Position numbers and translations under genes: made by a program | Notes under the pieces: generated by a model | Database searches by the model: none | The model's input: the letters and a program-made list of their open reading frames with translations, nothing else | Told to the model about the DNA's origin: nothing | In this document: piece by piece, positions 1 through 11,372 of the stretch | Layout: each line of letters begins with the position of its first letter | Numbering within the stretch: position 1 is the stretch's first letter | Assembly: GCF_030272615.1 (NCBI RefSeq) | Contig: NC_081408.1 | Span: forward strand, 400,113,889-400,177,888 | Direction: 5' to 3' | DNA from: Cryptomeria japonica | Taxonomy: Eukaryota > Streptophyta > Pinopsida > Cupressales > Cupressaceae | DNA: 64,000 nucleotides

Positions 1-960
1 TAGAGATCCATCGCAGCCTAGGTTTGTTTGATAAGTCATTTTTTGATGACATGCCACCTAACTGCCACTTCAGCTGCTAACTCATCTTGACCAGACCCAC
101 CGCATGTCACCTCTGGATTGGCTCCGGGGTCTCTGTCCTTCCACCTTAGCACGACCTCACTAACCGCCAGAATGAAGCTCTCCCTTGTTTCCTAGTCACG
201 ATGGATATTCATCGTGCATCTCTGCATAGCAAATCAACGACAACTGTTAGATCTTTTCCAACCCGCTCACACATTATCTCCTCCAAACTGCTTCCTTAGC
301 GGGCCCCAACACTCAGTCACCATGTCGCAGTGAATAAACATCGCATATCTTCTGATTGCGGTATAACAACTACCATCGGATCGAATCGACTGACCGTCTG
401 ATCTTCATTATCTGCTTGGCCTTTAACCTTGTCTGAGTGGCTCTCTCTTCTCTTTATCCATCTGTGTCATGTGTCACTCTCTGGTTCACTCGTGGATCCA
501 CCTACCCACCACTTGGACCTGGGTTCTTCTTCTGTGCTCTGCCACATGGCACATCCCGATTCGCTTGCAGATCCACCAGGACGACACCTCATCTGCCACC
601 TTGGCAGTCGCTATGTCATGGGGGATATCGTGCAACTTCCTATAGTGGTATAGTGATCGTCATTGGATCAATCTCAAACTTGCATGCTCATTAACCTCCC
701 CTTTTCCGCATGTGCTTAATCGCCAAGTCACGGGGATAAACTAGCGTGCATCTCTATCTTGCAGTATAGAAATGGTCGTCAGATCTTCTGTGATCACCAT
801 TCGATCTGCCCAAATTTCTTGATCTTTAGCCTCCATCCTCACCAGTGTGTCATAAAACTTTGGATGCTTTGAGATGTGCGCGCATGGGGTCCACTGGGTT
901 CAACCTTCTTCACGCCAAAAGAATTTTTGTCTTTCGATAGTTATCATATCGGCCGCTTTG
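1..960. repeat. Degenerate repeat-rich region without a gene
   Basis: I find no credible coding region here. Short open frames exist but have no recognisable motif. The sequence repeats a loose pattern in which a CGTGCATCTC-like string is followed some 30-50 bases later by a GTCAGATC or GTTAGATC string (near 208-255, 330-400 and 740-790). The same kind of pattern occurs in the tandem arrays inside the 6-kb LTRs at 31.6-32.6 kb and 45.0-45.9 kb. I infer that this is the remnant of a related LTR, cut by the window edge. The similarity was judged by eye and is weak. Confidence 0.3.
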
Positions 961-982
961 GATTTAAACGTTAAAAGAGCCT

Positions 983-1003
983 ATCCCACAAACAATGTGG
1001 GAT
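983..1003. repeat. Short perfect inverted repeat (8-bp stem)
   Basis: ATCCCACA at 983-990 and TGTGGGAT at 996-1003 are perfect reverse complements around a 5-base loop. The hairpin sits at the right edge of the degenerate repeat region. No T-run or CTRR signature follows that would make it a recognisable Helitron end. Confidence 0.4.
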
Positions 1004-1424
1004 AAAGGCTTTCCCTCTTCTAACGCAACTTTATGTTCTTCAATTATGCTCCTGCAAAACAATTTACTAACATCCGACTAAAAAGCTCTGAATTTAGATT
1101 TGCCTTTAGAAAACATATCAAATAATCTCATATGAATCCAAAATTTGAAACGTAGGTCTTGAGATATACATGAAATACAAAGGAATAGTTAATTTGACCT
1201 GAAGTGTTGAGATGAAAAAGAATTATGGTTTGAAAGGTATACCTGGCTTGATTCCAGAATTCGTGAAACATATGCATACCTCGAGCTAACCTCTTGATGG
1301 ATGCATCAGACCTGATCTCTGCAAGTTAGAATTGAATGAACTTACTTTATTATAGATGTTACACATGATTGAGCATAGAAATCTTCTTTTTGGCATAAAT
1401 CTAGAACTCTAAAATTTGAAAATT

Positions 1425-2400
1425 TTAGGGTTCCAACACACTGTATTTTTTCAATTGCTCTATGTCAATAGAATTGTGATGTTCATCAATTGAATTGATT
1501 TTAATTAGTTTTCTAGGAATAGTAGATAAAATCTTTTGGCTGTGTGCATGTACGCCCTTTTTATTGTAAAAAAGGAATGAGAATGTTGGGTCTATAGGTG
1601 GAGAGAACAAGCATTTGTTATTCAAATATGTTATGCCATTTTTTGTTTGAGAACCAGTACGTATTTTGTTAATAATAGTGATAAAAATGTCATATGTTTG
1701 CCTCATTATTGTTTACAAATTATAGCATTTGATGTTTTGTTTCCAAAAGTCATATGGTATTAGCTCAATATCCATTTCTATAGCTTGGAACACTAGACAA
1801 TTGTGTATAGGTTCTTCTTGGTACAAGTCACTACAAAAAATAACATCTAGGCCACCAAAATATTTAGTAGGGATTTGCATTATGCCGCACAATCTTTTAT
1901 CTGTGCAGTGTAGTAGTCTTTTTTAAACTAGGGAGAACTCATCTATAATGATAATACACAATTGTTGATATTGTTTTGTCAATGCATCTAATCTCTTTGA
2001 GCTAAAGGGAGTAGAAATGGATCTTTTAAACAATATGAGTGTAGAGTGCAAGGTTGTACTGCCTAGATTATAAGTGGCCTTTCCTATGTATGCAAGCAAC
2101 AAGCCCTTTATCTTGTCTAGGTCACTTTTAGTAGTGTTATTGCATATCCAAAGAAGGCCTTGATATATTGATTTTGCAGTAAAGGTTTTCCCTGCGCCAT
2201 CTCCTCCTATTAATAATAATTGCAATGGTTCAAGGTTTTTGTGTTGTTGTCATGTTAATATATCCTTCACTATGGCTTGTTGCTCATTGTTCAACAAACT
2301 GTGAACATTGTAATATTTTGTGCTGTCATGTAGGTGTGGATGAGTAGCAAAATCAAATGGTCTTGGTATTTTTTTTTTGTACATATTATGTCTTATTGTC
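1425..2400 (-). pseudogene. Helitron PIF1-like helicase domain, broken
   Basis: The minus-strand frame ending at 2225 starts with a Walker A loop, LIGGDGAGKTFTAKSIY. It then has a IGKATYNLGSTTLHS block (the usual form is GKAAYNIGGTTIHS) and a Walker B-type IIIDEFSLV. After a frame break, FGGLDVIF and DLYQ can be read at about 1.8 kb, and MRQTYDIF..IINKIRTGSQT starts at 1706. These match the order of motifs in Helitron helicases (VMRQ...NRIRTG...). Upstream, near 2.28-2.40 kb, a segment reads like the LNNEQQAIVKDIL lead-in. An in-frame stop between FGGLD and MRQ, together with the frame changes, shows that it is dead. It would have unwound DNA ahead of rolling-circle synthesis. Confidence 0.75.
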
Positions 2401-3559
2401 TCTAAATATGGTTGCAAGTTGTATTTCTAGTTGTATTTTCTATTAAGCCTATGCATATTATTTTCATCATTGTAGTTTCCATCTTTGTTGTTGACATCAA
2501 TAATAGCATTGTCCATATCACCCCAGAATTCATTAACACTATATGTGTACTTTGCTTCATTAAGATGCATTTTTTTTCATTACTGGCAAAACCACGTTGC
2601 CATGATGTGAAACCTTGTTTCAATGTGTCTTCATCAAACATGAAAGGAACATATATAAAAGTTTCTCTTTGTAGTAGTTTTCAATGTCAACATGTTTATT
2701 TTTATCTGATAAACCTGATAATTTGTGGTCTAGTGCATCATGTAAATTACTTGTTTCTTATTGTGTAATCTATGCCAAATTTTGCTAGACAAATGTTGGC
2801 CAATGATTTGGGGCATGAAATACAATGTTCAATCAAGGTTTTGCAAGAAATATTTTGTGATTCATCTGGTTCATTTTCAAAATCTTGGAAGTCTTTAAAA
2901 TAAATGTGTGGTTCTGAATAGAAAAAGTGTCTATGAATCTACACTTTTGTGAATTATAGTAAAGAGGTATCCAAAGAAAAATATGTATAGTCTATTGAGC
3001 GAACATTTATTTTAAATTTGAGCAAGGCATTGCCAAGATTTGTTATCAATTTGATGGCATCAATGTTATGTTGCATGTGGTATGCGCGTATCTTGTTGAA
3101 TTCTTTTGTCATTGAGTTATTGCCTTTTTTCATGTAAGAGCTATAGTTAGTTGTTGTGGCATATGGATTTAGAACAAATTATGCATCTGTACTTGGTTCC
3201 CAGAGATGTGGAATGTGTGTTGCAAATGAATTATTCCATATGTGAGCTAGCTTTCTTTTTAAGAATAATGTTGGCCTAAGCAATGCATATTGTATTGCTA
3301 GTATGTATTCATATTCACCCATGTTTATGTTCAGTAGGAAATATCCAAAGGATACAGAAGAATCGTAAATTGAAGTTTCTAAAATGGATCTAGGTTTCTT
3401 AGCAATGTACATATTGTGTTATTTTTTTATCAACACATGGTTCAAGTATTGTTGTTGCTTTCATTGGTGTTTGTGGAAAACCAAAGTGACACTTTTTTTC
3501 TTTTTTCTTTGTGCATTGTTTAGTGTGATGGTGTATGTGTAATTTAGCTGGTTGATCAT

Positions 3560-3910
3560 CTAAATTTTATGTATTATAAGTTATATATCTATCAACACAT
3601 TGCTTAATGGTAGCATTTCTACCTTTTTCATAAATTGGTGGATCTTTAACCCATGACATGAAATGCTCATGTTCATTACCTCGATTTGAAACTCTATAAC
3701 TAAAATGTAGTCCAATACCTTTCCAAAGAATGTTTCATCTAAATATAGTAAATGTTTCATTGCATTATTTCTATGCTTGTAATAGCAAGTACAAGTAGTT
3801 GGATCCTTTTTAATCAAATATAAAATGTCAATACCAGAAGGTGGATCAACTTGGTACAGTGTGACATCTATAGTTCGTCCAATGTTTTTGTTAATGAAGA
3901 CCAATTTTTC
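3560..3910 (-). pseudogene. Helitron Rep (HUH endonuclease) segment, frameshifted
   Basis: From 3904 the minus strand reads an open frame of 107 codons that includes TFFGKVLDYILVIEFQ, the strand leading into the HUH motif of Helitron Rep proteins. One frameshift later it reads RGNEHEHFMSWVKDPPIY. HEH is the metal-binding His-x-His of HUH nucleases, in the RG..H.H...W context typical of Helitrons. The text then runs into KQCVDRYITYNT. The catalytic tyrosine segment expected further on is not clear. The intact domain would nick and religate DNA at the Helitron ends. Here it is a relic. Confidence 0.65.
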
Positions 3911-4941
3911 TTTGTACTAGTGAACACCACAAAAAAGGTAGGTGGTTTGAATTGTCATATCATTATGAACACACTTTTCTTGAGATATTGTAAATAGTTT
4001 GGTGAATTTATAATCTTTTTTAATCTGTATATCTAATATTTGATTGCAAATTTTTTTCAAGGTTTGCTTTCTACTTTACATCTTTTGCGAGTAGGTTTCT
4101 GTCTTTCAGTTTTCTCTTTCAAATTCTTATCCATATGGTAGAAAAGACTTGGCCATTTAGTATTTTTACAATTTTAAAAATAAGTTAGTGGTATGATATG
4201 CAAATTATGGATTTGAATTTTGTAATTCCCATTGGGCGATTTTTTTGGTATGAAAGTATATTTGTAATTTCTTCGTCATGTGGTTCCCCAAAAAATAGTG
4301 TCGAGAAGTTCATTTCTTCTTCATATATATCTTGGAATATTCCTAGGGGTTGTTTTCCTTTTGTCGATGCAATCTTTGTAACTTTGTCTTAAGGAGAATA
4401 TATAGTTCTTGATTTAGTGAATCCATGTATCAACGTGTCTGTTTCAATTTCTATAGCCTTTGGAATCACATTGTCATTTTCACTTGATGGAGCTTGCATT
4501 ATTATCATCACTTGATGAAGAGTTGCAACTAGGTTCTTGTTCTTGTGAAGAGTACAAATTTTCATGCAAGTTGTTCAATTTTAGATTTTGCATTTTGTTC
4601 AATGTTGTTTTGCATGGTTATTTGAGGTAATTCATAATAGTGTTTGGCAACACTCTACCTTTTTGATAAGCATTTGTGTATTGCAGACATCTTTTTAATG
4701 CAACGACAATTGTCTATATTTCATTTGATGATCATGACAATATTGTTTATATAATATCTATGTTTGTTGGTACATTGATAATAGTTCCATTTCTTCCAAG
4801 TTGAGATCTCTTGACCTAGCTACCAAATTTGTGCAAATGCTATTCGAAGTGACACTAGTCTTTCTTCAAATTTTGAAAGTGTAGTTGTGTATCATAGTGG
4901 CTTGTTTGTATTGATATATTCTGGGGTTGCATATAGTTGGT

Positions 4942-6142
4942 TTATGTTTTGTTGCAACTATTGCTTACAAAAATTGTATATCTTGGCACTAAATAAATGT
5001 TCTTTCTTTGACAATAGTAATTGATATGTGCATATTGTTTTCTTTGTAAGCTTTCTAATGTTTTTATTAAATTGGAGCTGTGCACAAATCCTACACACAT
5101 ATTTTGGTGTGTCTTGTATTTTTCCATGTAAGACTCTACTAGTGTCTTTGGTCTCTTTGTTGATTTTTTTAGCATTTTAATTATAGTAGCCTGACACATT
5201 TGTTGCTTTACTTTACAAAGTGAGCCATTTGGGATTTTTTTAGATGCATTTGCCAATCATTTAGGGGTATTCATTTGTACATGTGCATTGCTTTGAGTAG
5301 GTTGGGAATTACAAGAGGTTTTATGTAAGGTCTTTGTCCATTGTGTAGGGGTGTTGACCTATACATGTTCATTGTTTTGAATAGCTTGTTTCAATTTGAG
5401 AAAACTATTTTTTTATTTTTTTGTAGTAGTGGCATTCTTTCTGATTGTTCAATGTTAGTGTTACCTTCCATTGTGATCTCTACTCCATATGGCATGTAGT
5501 GCATATGCATGTCATTAAATTTGTAACACTTGATATTTTATACTTTGGTTGGTCTTAGACACCTGCAGTATTTCTTTATATACATGTTAGTGCTTGCTGA
5601 CCAAATTTTTATCTTCACTTGTAGAATGTAGGATAACCATTCAAAACAAAAATAAGCTCCTTCAATTCTGGTTTGTTCATATGAGTTTCCAAATTTTGTA
5701 ATGAATGCTTACCAACATGTGACACCACACATAATGATCGAGTCGCATTTGATGCATGTTACTATACAAGCCATTGTTATTTTGTCTCGATAGAGTATTG
5801 CATTGTAAAAAGATTGGTTTTTATATTCATTGTTTGTCAAAATAACAATTGTGTTGAAAAGGCTATCATCATAATCTAATATTGATAATGCATTCTTACA
5901 CAAGTTAGCCATTGCACCTACTAAATCACCTACTAAATTAACTTTTGTAAAACTATTATTTGAGTCAAAAATTGTGTTAGGCTTTTCAGATTGGTGAATA
6001 TGTCCCTAAGGCGGGATTTTTTTTTAATTAATGAGTGGTTCAAGTGTCCCTGAATAGGGCTTTCATCATGGAACAAGACATAATATGCATTATCTTGTGA
6101 ACCCTCAATGACTTGCAAGTACTTTGACTTTCTCATTGACAA
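4942..6142 (-). pseudogene. Possible N-terminal half of the Helitron polyprotein
   Basis: Three short minus-strand open stretches (4942-5256, 5709-5912, 5933-6142) lie upstream of the Rep segment in the same orientation. They are rich in Lys, Asn, Ile and Tyr. The last includes a phrase ending in IIMCGVTCW, and the first a run with YTIFVSNSCNKT, which could be decayed zinc-binding residues. I do not recognise the domains. Position and strand are the only reasons to attach them to the Helitron. Confidence 0.35.
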
Positions 6143-8190
6143 TTAGATACATACTCAAATACTTAGTCATTTGACTGGCCACTTAATATAAAATAGGTCC
6201 CCTCAAAGGCCATACTCATTACAGTTTGGATTTCAAATTGCTAACAATCACATACACTATAGGTAAGTGTCAACATCATTTAGTTCATGCAATTCATACA
6301 ATGTATGCACGTCTAGCTCATTGTTGTACACACAAAAAAACTTTAGGATTATTGTTTTCTAGCCTATTTACGAAGTGGTCAATAGTTCCATTGCATAGTT
6401 CTACAAAAGTATATTGCATATGTAACAACAACTAGAAGGAGTAAAAATGGCAATCACCTATGTTATATACCGTGGATAGGAAAATTTGATTTGGCAATTT
6501 GCAACATAGAAGGGAGAAATTACCAAATCAATTTTGCTTAAAAATCCTTTACATTCAAAAGATGGAAGTGAATCTACTAGATTCGGTCACAAATCAGATT
6601 AAGGACTAAATACTAAATGGATTGATTAATTGTTGTGTGGTTTTTCCTCTCTTTTGAAAGTTGAAATTCTGATTTAGGGTAAAGTACTGAAAAATGAAGG
6701 TAAAACTAGGAAAAAAGTGAGCTACAGATGTGGGATCAAGCTAGGCACCTGGAATTGAGTTGTATAAGCTAAGTCGGATCTAACCCTCGAACAAACTCCT
6801 AAAAATATGGGACCAGAATGCGGGACCACGGTCCTTCAAACTTTTCATGCATCGAGAAGGGTTTATTCGTCTATGTGAATGAAGCTTATTCTAAAGAGTA
6901 CAACTTTGTACATGTTTCCTGCACATAGAAAGAAAGGTGAATAGGTTGGGAATAGGGGCTTGGCTTAGGTCAAACCCTGGTTTTGGAATTAACCATGAAA
7001 TAGAAATAAATGTAATTGAAATGACTGTTAGGAAAGGATCTCCTTTTGAGGGAGATGCTATGATTATACCTCCTTGGGAAGTTTGGCTTGCCTCCACATG
7101 GAATTAGGGTCTCATGAAATAGGATGTAGATCTCCACTTCAATGCTTGAATCTTGACTTTATTATTGCTCCAAGGCTTTAAGGAAGACTAAAAATGCTCA
7201 ATTGCTCTTGAATACTTGATTGCTTGATCTCATGTATGTGTGATAGATGTCTTGGATGATTGATTGATGTGATAGATGTTCAAATGAGAGGGAAAATCCT
7301 TTTAATATACTTTCTCATTGATAAAATGATTAATTTTTTGACATTAGCTGACATGGAGAGGGAATTCCCACTCAAATTTGAAATGTGAAAAGGGTTTAAA
7401 GAGGCCCCGAAATTATGGGGACCATGGTGTGGTGCCATGGTCCTATTGAGGAGTAGGGCGCCACGCCCTACTCCTGCCCTATTTTGGGGAAAGGATCAAA
7501 TGCCAAATGCATTTAAAATGTCATTAAGTAATGCAATATGGAAGGGGCATGAGCATAAACATGTCCCAAGCAGACCAAGGGTCACAAACGCTAAGGTAAG
7601 GACCCAATGCGGTCAAAATTGCAAAGGGGTGCAATTTTAGGACGGTACATATACAAATGGTTTTATCATGAACATGTTATTATTTTCTAGCACTTTGTTA
7701 ATTGTCTAAACAAATAGTTATTTATTAATTGGTTTGTAGTTCTCTGCATCTATGATATTTTCTAATGATTTTGTTAATTTTATTTTGTCTCCCATCTTGT
7801 ACATAATTCCATAGCAACTCAACGATAAACAATACAAGTCAACAATATCTTACCCTTTCCAATTTATGCAATTTTGTGTTTTGAATGCTATGCGTGTTGT
7901 GCTTTGTGTAGGCAACCTATAAATCAAAGATACTAAAGATAATTCACAACCTATAAATTATATCTAGTAGAGAGAAAGTAAGGAACATCAGAAGCCATGA
8001 CCAAAAACTTTGTCAAGAATGTAATTATGATAAAAAGGACACAAATTCCATTGAATTCAATGCCATATTGTTGATATCAATTATTTGTTCTTATTCATAA
8101 ATTCAACTAACTCATGTTATTACCAATTTTAATTAACAATAACTTTTGGACAAATTAGTCTACTACAGTATCAAATTCTTGTGAGTGTAT
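6143..8190. other. Non-coding stretch with no gene seen
   Basis: AT-rich sequence with a more GC-rich core at about 6.75-7.65 kb. Open frames such as 7437-7640 fall across the hairpin pair and have no recognisable domain. The core may be the remnant of an LTR or small non-autonomous element, but I found no terminal repeats or target-site duplication. Confidence 0.5.
7419..7475. repeat. Two adjacent perfect hairpins
   Basis: Hairpin 1 pairs GGACCATGG (7419-7427) with CCATGGTCC (7435-7443) across a 7-base loop. Hairpin 2 pairs AGGAGTAGGGCG (7449-7460) with CGCCCTACTCCT (7464-7475) across the 3-base loop CCA, giving a perfect 12-bp GC-rich stem. The two are separated by only 5 bases. Both stems are uninterrupted although the surrounding sequence is decayed. 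This could be a regulatory or packaging structure of a retroelement or a transposon subterminal structure. I cannot tell which. Confidence 0.7.
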
Positions 8191-8206
8191 TCAAATAAGC
8201 CTAATT

Positions 8207-8700
8207 TTCTTTTCTGGAGGCTCCAACATATTTTCAAAGTTTCCTTGATTCTCCATTAAATCCTTTACTATCTATTCTAAATCATTGATCTTATCTCTTT
8301 TTTTTGTTAATAAATTGACTATTACTTCTATACTACCATTAATATTTTCTGTTGGGTTATGATTTTGCCTTTGGATAGTTGGTTTCCTCCCAAGAGTGAT
8401 ACTAATTTTAACCATTGTAACTCTTAAAAGAAAAGGAGATACATAATTAAATCAAATTGTTGTAACTATATCCAAATAAATCTATTTTTTTCTTCTAGAG
8501 GGTCCAACATGTTTTCCAAGTTTCCTTGCTTCTCCCTTAAATCATTTACTGTATGTTCTAAATCGTTGATCTTATCTCTTTGTTGTGTCAATAAATTAAT
8601 TATTGATTCTAATTCTGGCTTTGGGCAACTTGTTTCTTCCACGAGTGAAATTGGTTCTAACCATTTTAACTCTGAAAGGAAAAGGAAATACATAATTAAA
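8207..8700 (-). repeat. Diverged tandem duplication (period about 280 bp) with a coiled-coil reading frame
   Basis: The block around 8207-8420 recurs at about 8475-8690. For example, the GATCTTATCTCTT string occurs at 8288 and again at 8568. On the minus strand the second copy is open (8466-8732) and reads a heptad-like segment with TQQRDKINDLEHTVNDLREK, a short coiled coil. The first copy has the same text with substitutions. A third, partial copy (string around AATAAACTGATTATTGCTTC) lies at about 20.3-20.4 kb, on the far side of element A. This looks like remnants of repeated exons or of a retroelement gag coiled coil. Function unknown. Confidence 0.5.
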
Positions 8701-8870
8701 TTTTTAAAATAATTATGTTTTAAAAAGTGCAAGCATTTTCTAAATTAAAAAAGTATCTTTATTTAAATAGGTAGTCTTTTCAAAGATAGATAGTGTTTTA
8801 TAAAATTCCAAGATACTTGACATACATTTACATTAATACAAGTTACAAGATTTGAAATCCTATTCTAATA

Positions 8871-9816
8871 TGTTGGAAATAGACACTCTATTGGTTGGTT
8901 TCATTATATTGTTATTGATAGCAACATGATTTTGGGTTCCGGTTTCATATGGTATGCCGACAGGCACTTCACAGACTCTACATTGGCACCGACACCAGCA
9001 CCGGCAAGATAGAAGATTTCCTTGGTCACCGGCAATGCAGGCCGACATGGTATGGTAAAGGTCATCAGTATTGGAGGCTGACACATCTTGGATCCGACAT
9101 CAACAAATTGTTTTAATGCTTATTCATTTATGTTATATGGCCGACATGTAATATTGTATATATCCTTGTAAGCTGACATAATGCATAAATTTGTATAGGG
9201 TATATAGGGGAGATTGATTAGATCATTTTGTAAGATGAATGTGGGATTAGGCATAGACATGTGGAATGGATATATGGATGTAATGTAATGCAAAATATAT
9301 CAGAGAGACTATGTATGTGAGGAATTTATTGTAAGAGTTATTCCAGTACTGAGGTTTAGGGTTTTGACCAGAATAGACAGAGCTTAAACTGGAACTATAT
9401 TCTGGCATAGGAGATGCTATACTAAGAAGTTCACACTTCTGTGGATTGTTGTATAGATTGTTATGTAGTCAGTTAGGCTCCTATTGTGATGAGCAGTGTG
9501 CTCTAGGTTGTAAGCCTTCCTGCAAGTGCAAGCCCATCATATATTGTAATATCTCTTCATATGGCTAGTGAATTGATATTGTGGGTCACAAATCCCACCG
9601 TGGTTTTTCCTCTTTGAGGTTTTCCACGTATAAATCTATGTGTTATGGTTCTCATTTATGTGTTTGTCTTATTGGTTGCATTACTTATTTCAATTCTGTT
9701 TATACTGGTATACCGGTTGGTGTATGTATGTTTTGTTAAGGCTAAAATATTATATTCTGGTATAAGACTGATTCACCCCCCCCCCCCCCCCCCTTCAGTG
9801 TTATTGGTTTCCAACA
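8871..9816 (+). repeat. Element A 5' LTR
   Basis: 946 bp, TGTTGG...CCAACA, near-identical to 18930-19870. It carries the CCCACCGTGGTTTTTCC / TTTTCCACGTATAAATCT block (about 9593-9645) common in plant Copia LTRs. A stretch of 18 consecutive C bases at 9776-9793 replaces the shorter C-run of the 3' copy. Confidence 0.9.
9593..9645 (+). promoter_or_regulatory. Conserved LTR motif with CCACGG/CCGTGG palindromic core
   Basis: The sequence CCCACCGTGGTTTTTCC followed by TTTCCACGTATAAATC recurs in the 3' LTR of A (about 19656-19710) and in both LTRs of Copia F (about 56840-56895 and 62418-62470). A reverse-oriented version is in the LTRs of B (near 23263-23300). Such a block near the R/U5 part of plant Copia LTRs is familiar. 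The role (RNA 3' end formation or packaging) is inference. Confidence 0.5.
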
Positions 9817-9818
9817 AT

Positions 9819-9830
9819 TGGTATCAGAGC
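9819..9830 (+). other. Element A primer-binding site (initiator tRNA-Met)
   Basis: TGGTATCAGAGC lies two bases after the 5' LTR end. It is the usual complement to the 3' end of plant initiator tRNA(Met), used to prime minus-strand DNA synthesis. Confidence 0.88.
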
Positions 9831-9890
9831 CTTGTGCCTCGAAGGAAGTTTAACAGCTTGAGGAAGATCCTGAAACCAGAATCATTGAAT

Positions 9891-10938
9891 ATGGCTTTGG
9901 AGAAGCAGCTTGAGATGGCACTTGAAGATTATGATGTTGAAAGATTGAAGAACTTAAAGCTACAAGATGAGTTGAACTCTACTAAAGAATTTATTCTTGT
10001 CCTACAAGAGAGACTTTCATCTGTTCAAGCTAGGAGGAAGGAACTTTTGCAAAATCAGGATGATGAAGATGCACTTAAGGAACAATGTCAGAAATTGAGT
10101 CAGGAGAACATGGTTCTAAAGAATGAAATGCAAACTATGACTATGAGGTTGTCTAAGGATATTGAGGATAGAAAGAAAAAGGAAGAAAATATTGTTGTAT
10201 CCCTGAAGAACAAATTTGAAGAATGTGGTAGGTTGACTCATGAAAATGAGATATTAAGGTCTAATTTGGTACAGTCGTGAAGAAATGAGCAAGAGCTTGA
10301 GAGACAAATGTCAATACTATGAGATGATTTAACTACTACAAGTGAGTACAAAGAGAAATTCAAGATCATCTCACCACAACTTGATGAGTTAGTTAAGAGA
10401 CAGAGACAGATTGGAGTTTCCAGTGGACTTGGATTTGAGCAAGGACAAAGTTCCAGTACTGCTAATGAAGATCAAAACCATAAGGCACCGGTAAGGTAAT
10501 TCAATGCTTATAAATTCAATGGTAGATGTTTTTTTTGCAATAAATTTTGTCACATGGTTAGGCAATGTAGAAACAGAGCAAATCAGAACCCGGATTCTGC
10601 TCCCAGTAAATGTTCTAAATGCAATAAAATTGGTCATATGACAGAAGATTGTAGAATGAATGTAAAATGCTATGCTTGTGGAAAATTTGGACATATATAA
10701 TCAATGCAGGTCAAGCAATTTCACCAATTTTAGCAAGGCAATTCAAAAGAACAATGTTACATGTTATGCATGCAATGAAATTGGACATATTGCTAAGTTC
10801 TACATAAGTAGAAATCCACCGGTTGGAAATGGAGGATCAAATGATAAAGGCAAAGAGAAGGTTAGTGAAATCTGGCAAGATCATACTCAGAGATGGGTTA
10901 GGAAGACTGAAGAGCAATCATCAGATGGGAATGTCTAG
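9891..10938 (+). pseudogene. Element A ORF1: gag-like coiled-coil and zinc-knuckle protein, broken
   Basis: The likely start is the ATG at 9891 (MALEKQLEMALEDYD). About 130 codons of predicted coiled coil rich in Glu, Lys, Leu and Gln follow. After stops near 10278 and 10320 the same protein continues into knuckles: CFFCNKFCHMVRQC (Gly replaced by Cys), CSKCNKIGHMTEDC and CYACGKFGHI, then a stop near 10696. A shifted frame carries CYACNEIGHIAKFY, whose last Cys is lost. Four CCHC-type knuckles after a coiled coil match the back half of Copia gag proteins. Element B's ORF1 is homologous along its length. It probably packaged the element RNA. No capsid-like (UBN2) segment is visible, unlike F. 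Stops make it non-functional. Confidence 0.75.
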
Positions 10939-11372
10939 GTTACCTATCTGATAGAAGAGGTTGCTCCTACATCGACAGTGAGCTCATCTGGTAACTAAGG
11001 CAGATGCCTTAGGGGTAGGAAAATTTCATGGAAGATGATGCATATGCCCCTAGAGGAGATTCTGGAAGATATTCCAGATATTAGAGAGGATTATCTGGCA
11101 TTTATATGTTCAGAGTGAGATCTGGTATCATTCACCGGCAGTCATTTATGTCAATAGAAAAATAGGGTTTTCTCGATGGATAAAAGGTTGATTACACTTC
11201 ATTATTATTCACCCAGCATTCAAAGAAATTTCAAAGTGATTCAGAGTGACTTAGTGCAATCAGAAGCAATTCAGAGGCTATCAGATTTCTTCTTGAATGA
11301 TCACACAAGCATTTGGAAGGATTTGTTAAGAGGTTTTCACTGGCAGCATTTTAAAGGTATTTTTCTTGAATC

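Larger units (their letters stand above)
1425..6142 (-). mobile_element. Decayed Helitron (RepHel) element, minus strand
   Basis: Read on the minus strand, broken frames give two blocks in Helitron order. The first is a rolling-circle initiator (Rep) segment near 3.6-3.9 kb. The second is a PIF1-like helicase near 1.4-2.4 kb. Helitrons move by rolling-circle replication with a Rep-helicase fusion protein. The region upstream (4.9-6.1 kb) holds short open stretches that may be its N-terminal half. Frameshifts and stops are numerous, so the element is inactive. I could not place the ends: no convincing 5'-TC or 3' hairpin plus CTRR was found, so the coordinates cover only the recognisable coding remains. 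Confidence 0.7.

Noticed and set aside
429-694. Two overlapping small frames near the window start
   Set aside because: They share the same DNA in two frames, have no domain and lie in degenerate repeat sequence.
7437-7640. 67-codon plus-strand frame with Pro/Arg-rich start
   Set aside because: It begins inside the hairpin pair. Its composition reflects the GC-rich stems and there is no homologous motif.
8860-9084. Minus-strand frames in LTR A (repeated at 18910-19149)
   Set aside because: They are inside the LTR, opposite to the element's sense, Cys-rich by chance and present only because the LTR is duplicated.
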